From the NCBI GenBank assembly GCA_022511005.1, contig JAFLSJ010000001.1:1-64000 (forward strand): 64,000 nt of DNA, written 5' to 3'. Shown one piece after another: positions 61,541-64,000 of the stretch. The notes beneath the pieces are model-generated. The model worked only from the letters and a program-made list of their open reading frames with translations, did no database searches and was not told where the DNA came from. The position numbers were made by a program, and so were the translations under genes. Position 1 is the stretch's first letter. Each line of letters starts with the position of its first letter. This DNA comes from Ruminococcus sp. GTDB lineage: Bacteria; Bacillota; Clostridia; Oscillospirales; Acutalibacteraceae.

Positions 61541-61567
61541 TTAGCACTCTAAAGCTTTGAGTGCTAA
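61541..61567. promoter_or_regulatory. CIRCE operator (HrcA binding site)
   Basis: TTAGCACTC-N9-GAGTGCTAA, a perfect match to the CIRCE consensus, placed directly after the transcription start of the hrcA operon. Confidence 0.97.
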
Positions 61568-61578
61568 CCTGTAATTAT

Positions 61579-61607
61579 ATTGTAGTATTAAAGTCAGTAA
61601 AAGTCAA
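61579..61607 (-). promoter_or_regulatory. Promoter of the hrcA-grpE-dnaK operon
   Basis: Minus-strand TTGACT (61602-61607), 17-bp spacer, TACAAT (61579-61584). The CIRCE element follows about 12 bp later, so bound HrcA would block transcription. Confidence 0.88.
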
Positions 61608-61759
61608 GTATTATTTTGTAAATTTTGTATTTATAAAAATATTTTTCCTTAATTACAGGGATTTTATGGCTTGTATATTATTAGTTTTTGGTAAAAGGGT
61701 ATGGGTTTATGCAGGTTTTAATTAATTTTCATTTTGAATTGTATTGATACCTCTGCCAA

Positions 61760-61794
61760 TAATGTAGGCATCCTCCCCTACAAAAATAAATGTT
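61760..61794. repeat. Half of a GTAGGGG composite (remnant)
   Basis: ATGTAGGCATCCTCCCCTACAAAAATAAATGTT is the right half of a B-type hairpin and its frame; the left arm is lost. Confidence 0.65.
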
Positions 61795-61802
61795 AATTCT
61801 AA

Positions 61803-61840
61803 AAATAAAAAAGCATCTGCCAAAACAGCAGATGCCTTAA
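61803..61840 (-). terminator. Terminator of the 49-aa gene
   Basis: GCATCTGC (61813-61820) pairs with GCAGATGC (61828-61835); the minus strand continues TTTTTTATTTTT. Confidence 0.88.
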
Positions 61841-61855
61841 AACTTAAAATTTTAC

Positions 61856-62005
61856 TTATTCAATGGAACAGTCAAGATATTCCATAAGCTCTTCATCATC
61901 TTTTTTCTTTTTGTCTCTTACGATAAAGAACGCTGTAAGTGCCGCAGTTGTAGCCACAACAAAAGAAACAAGTGCAATTAAAAAACCTAATTTACATTTT
62001 TTCAT
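61856..62005 (-). CDS. 49-aa single-pass membrane protein
   Basis: A short gene below the ORF-track cut-off. The predicted peptide starts MKKCKLGFLIALVSFVVATT, has one transmembrane helix (about residues 6-28), then a basic-acidic stretch RDKKKKDDEELMEYLD ending in CSIE. The AAGGAGG eight bases before the ATG and the strong terminator behind the stop make it convincing. The design (short N terminus, membrane helix, KKKK, acidic cytoplasmic tail) resembles small clostridial membrane proteins of unknown role. It lies between hrcA and rpsT. Confidence 0.75.
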   Translation of the reverse strand: MKKCKLGFLIALVSFVVATTAALTAFFIVRDKKKKDDEELMEYLDCSIE

Positions 62006-62100
62006 ATAAAGCGCCTCCTTGAAATCTCTATATGTAAATTATTATACTCATCTTATATGATTATATAATAACATTTATTTCAAAAAAGTCAATATGAAAA

Positions 62101-62131
62101 CAAAAAAGCAGAGTAAAATCTCTGCTCTTAA
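62101..62131 (-). terminator. Terminator of rpsT
   Basis: AGCAGAG (62107-62113) pairs with CTCTGCT (62120-62126); the minus strand continues TTTTTTG, just past the rpsT stop. Confidence 0.85.
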
Positions 62132-62164
62132 AGTCATGTTAAATTTTAAGCTGATTTTAGCTTA

Positions 62165-62425
62165 TTATGCAGAAGCGTTAAGTCTTTTAGCAAGATTTGA
62201 TTTGCTTCTTGAAGCTGTGTTTTTATGCATGATACCTTTAGCCTGAGCCTGATCGATCTTCTTGATAGCAAGACGAACTGCCTCAGCCTTGTTGTCTGCA
62301 TTATTATCAATAGCAATATAAGCCTTTTTAACAGCAGTCTTTAAAGCTGACTTTGTAGCCTTATTACGAGCTGTTTTTGTAGCGATAACTTTAACACGCT
62401 TTTTAGCTGATTTAATGTTTGGCAT
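62165..62425 (-). CDS. rpsT: Ribosomal protein S20
   Basis: An 86-aa, lysine- and alanine-rich 30S subunit protein that binds 16S rRNA helices and folds as a three-helix bundle. Typical start PNIKSAKKRVKVIATKTARNKATKS and end HKNTASRSKSNLAKRLNA. AAGGAGG start. Monocistronic, with its own terminator. Standard length and context (near hrcA in many Firmicutes). Confidence 0.96.
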   Translation of the reverse strand: MPNIKSAKKRVKVIATKTARNKATKSALKTAVKKAYIAIDNNADNKAEAVRLAIKKIDQAQAKGIMHKNTASRSKSNLAKRLNASA

Positions 62426-62600
62426 TGTCTCACCTCCTTAAAATTACATATCACGTGACTTTAATCATAACATTTTTGTAATAAAAATGCAAGTGTTTTA
62501 CTTGATTTTTCTAAAATATTTTATTTTTAGGGAATTTTTTAAAAAAACATACAATATATTGTGTCTATAATTTTTTGTTCAACTATTTTTTAAGAAATTA

Positions 62601-62861
62601 TTAATTGCCGGAACCCTTTTTCTTGGAAATAACATAAAAAATTATAAATAATGCAAGCACAATTCCCATAACAACTCTGAAAATTATTCCGTACATTCCG
62701 TCAAATAGATTTACATTTATAAGCTCATTTACAAGCCACCATACCGCCATAAATGTAAAAAGACCTGCACCTAAAAAAAGTATTTTATTTACCCTTATTG
62801 CAACTGCAAAAAGATAAATTGCTATTACCGCCCAAAGGGCGGCATAAACATATACTAACAA
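62601..62861 (-). CDS. Small membrane protein, three helices
   Basis: An 86-aa hydrophobic protein with three transmembrane helices (about 3-22, 28-47, 57-79) and a short basic tail (SKKKGSGN). I do not recognise a family. It begins with TTG, behind AGGTG, and the ribosome site lies in the end of the preceding 99-aa gene, only a few bases away, so translation is probably coupled. The pair may form a small membrane complex; function unknown. Confidence 0.6.
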   Translation of the reverse strand: MLVYVYAALWAVIAIYLFAVAIRVNKILFLGAGLFTFMAVWWLVNELINVNLFDGMYGIIFRVVMGIVLALFIIFYVISKKKGSGN

Positions 62862-62864
62862 ATT

Positions 62865-63164
62865 TTACACCTGTCTTTCCGCTTTTTCCTGCTTTTTACT
62901 TGTTTTTGCCGCTTTAAGGTGCGCTTTTACAAGCAGGAAAATGTAAAATCCTATAATCAGGATCGTTCCCATATAATTTATATTTGCAATAAAGCCGTTT
63001 GTAGGGTCTAATTGTAAAATTATATAAGACAGCAACTGCCACGCACCCTCAAAAAACAGGTAATATGCAAGGGGTCTTAGCAAAGATATTTTTCTTAAAT
63101 GCGGTGTAAAAATCAAAACTGACGCCGCAAAACAAACAACAGCCGATATAATTGCAAGAATCAT
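62865..63164 (-). CDS. Small membrane protein, three helices
   Basis: A 99-aa protein with three transmembrane helices (about 2-18, 28-50, 62-80) and a strongly basic cytoplasmic tail (KAHLKAAKTSKKQEKAERQV). No family recognised. Good start (AAAGGAG). It is the first gene of the two-gene unit with the 86-aa membrane protein, three bases apart. Confidence 0.65.
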   Translation of the reverse strand: MILAIISAVVCFAASVLIFTPHLRKISLLRPLAYYLFFEGAWQLLSYIILQLDPTNGFIANINYMGTILIIGFYIFLLVKAHLKAAKTSKKQEKAERQV

Positions 63165-63233
63165 ATTATTTACTCCTTTAGTCTTTTTTTCATTATATAA
63201 AGAATTTTCAGTGATGTCAAATAAATGTTTTAT

Positions 63234-63263
63234 AACGGGCAGATATTGAATTCGTCCCTACGA
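63234..63263. repeat. Worn E-type palindrome
   Basis: ACGGGCAGATATTGAATTCGTCCCTACGATTATA is a mutated copy of GGGCGGATATTGAATCCGCCCCTACA at 57781, with the arms no longer fully paired. Confidence 0.6.
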
Positions 63264-63270
63264 TTATATA

Positions 63271-63304
63271 AAAATCCCGCTGTGAGGTTAATATCACAGC
63301 GGTG
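63271..63304 (-). terminator. Terminator of the right-end gene
   Basis: CCGCTGTGA (63277-63285) pairs with TCACAGCGG (63294-63302); the minus strand continues GATTTTTATATAA. Confidence 0.8.
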
Positions 63305-63308
63305 TTGT

Positions 63309-64000
63309 TTAATTTGTTTCTTGTGTTGTTTCTTCTGCTGAACTTGTTTCAGTTTCCTGTTGTACCTCAAGAACAGGGATTGTTGTTTCTTCCTGTAAAA
63401 TCTGAGGAGTTGTGTCCTCTTCCTTATATGTTTTGTAGTTAACAAGATTCCAGTCTTTTTCTATATTATCTGATGCGGCAACAATTCTGAAAAGCATTGT
63501 GGACTCATCATCTGTTTCGCCTTCTTCAACATTTAAAAGATAAATGCAGTTATTATACCAAAAGCTGTTATTATTTTCTGTAATCGTATCAACAAAAAGA
63601 TTGGAAAAGAAGGTTACATTATCAACGGGATAATTGCCTGCAACACACGCCATAATTCCTGTCATTGCCAAAATAACAGTCTGATACTGTGCATTTTCTT
63701 CGTTTATAAACACAGAAACTGTTGTTCCGCAGCCTAAGTTCATAATTTTATCTGTATCTTGTTCAACGGTTGCAGTAAGTACTACCATATCGTCCGCATA
63801 GTAGTAATAGTCATAGGCAACGCCATTTTCATCAAGCTGACCTTCACTTTGCAATTGCCACTGGGAAAAATCAATCTGCTGACTTCCTCCGCCTAAGGAA
63901 TTATACATTTCATTGAACTTTTCCGTATATTCCTTTAAGGTCATATCAAACCTTGCCCCTGTGGCATTATTGCTTTCTTCCCAGTTTTGTACTATGGGAT
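63309..64000 (-). CDS. Hypothetical protein, 5' end outside window
   Basis: The ORF-track start at 63944 is not the true one: the frame stays open to the window edge (PIVQNWEESNNATGARFD precedes it) and no ribosome site lies before that ATG, so at least 230 residues are present and the start is missing. The visible part is a soluble alpha/beta-looking domain with MTLKEYTEKFNEMYNSLGG, then a Thr/Glu-rich tail of about 45 residues (TTPQILQEETTIPVLEV...EETTQETN). Similar proteins are exported or lipoproteins, but the signal region is not visible. Family not recognised. Confidence 0.65.
   Translation of the reverse strand, partial: PIVQNWEESNNATGARFDMTLKEYTEKFNEMYNSLGGGSQQIDFSQWQLQSEGQLDENGVAYDYYYYADDMVVLTATVEQDTDKIMNLGCGTTVSVFINEENAQYQTVILAMTGIMACVAGNYPVDNVTFFSNLFVDTITENNNSFWYNNCIYLLNVEEGETDDESTMLFRIVAASDNIEKDWNLVNYKTYKEEDTTPQILQEETTIPVLEVQQETETSSAEETTQETN

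Overview
The window is a low-GC, densely packed bacterial chromosome segment, most consistent with an anaerobic, spore-forming clostridium of the Ruminococcaceae/Oscillospiraceae type. The pointers are oxygen-sensitive metabolism (one-chain pyruvate:ferredoxin oxidoreductase, two-subunit Fe-S fumarase), a SpoVAE homologue, Gram-positive regulation (LexA, HrcA/CIRCE, a T-box), and a secreted leucine-rich-repeat protein ending in a dockerin. The dockerin suggests a Ruminococcus-like cellulosome or amylosome organism, but species cannot be fixed from the sequence alone. No rRNA, tRNA, CRISPR array, full-length IS or prophage was seen.

Layout. 1-1000 is gene-free and holds palindromes, a promoter that runs straight into a terminator, and a composite repeat. 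1.0-5.1 kb carries lexA with a HAD phosphatase, a candidate small RNA and a two-component system. 5.3-9.7 kb has fumarase alpha/beta, a C_GCAxxG_C_C redox protein, lepA and a fluoride channel. 9.8-11.5 kb has three small XRE regulators and an isolated spoVAE. 11.8-16.6 kb is a Gld-type ABC operon ending in a DUF4340 protein. 17.3-22.1 kb has another XRE regulator, an SPFH/zinc-ribbon protein and hisS-aspS. 22.5-32.4 kb, on the minus strand, reads zapA-like, U32 peptidase, dut, mreBCD, pbp2, minD and mgsA-like, so it is a cell-shape and division region. 32.7-38.5 kb has a GH13 amylase and a heterodimeric ABC exporter. 38.6-43.3 kb has the LRR-dockerin protein and T-box-controlled valS. 43.4-46.5 kb has a PadR operon, a YbjQ protein and a candidate type I toxin-antitoxin locus. 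46.5-54.4 kb has PFOR, an acyltransferase, Mrp and a membrane glycosyltransferase-like protein. 54.8-62.4 kb has the CIRCE-controlled hrcA-grpE-dnaK-dnaJ-prmA operon, a 49-aa membrane protein and rpsT. 62.6-64 kb has two tiny membrane proteins and a gene cut by the window edge.

The most striking non-coding feature is a set of dispersed intergenic palindromes ending in GTAGGGG or CCCCTAC. They sit in more than a dozen gaps, including inside the dnaK-dnaJ interval and between the valS T-box and valS. Their stems change in a compensated way, and two copies carry the same 52-bp insert exactly at the hairpin loop, in opposite orientations. Other leads are the convergent 20-aa toxin/antisense RNA locus and an mgsA homologue lacking residues that are catalytic in characterised methylglyoxal synthases. 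Coordinates of start codons were adjusted from the ORF track wherever a Shine-Dalgarno sequence decided the start.
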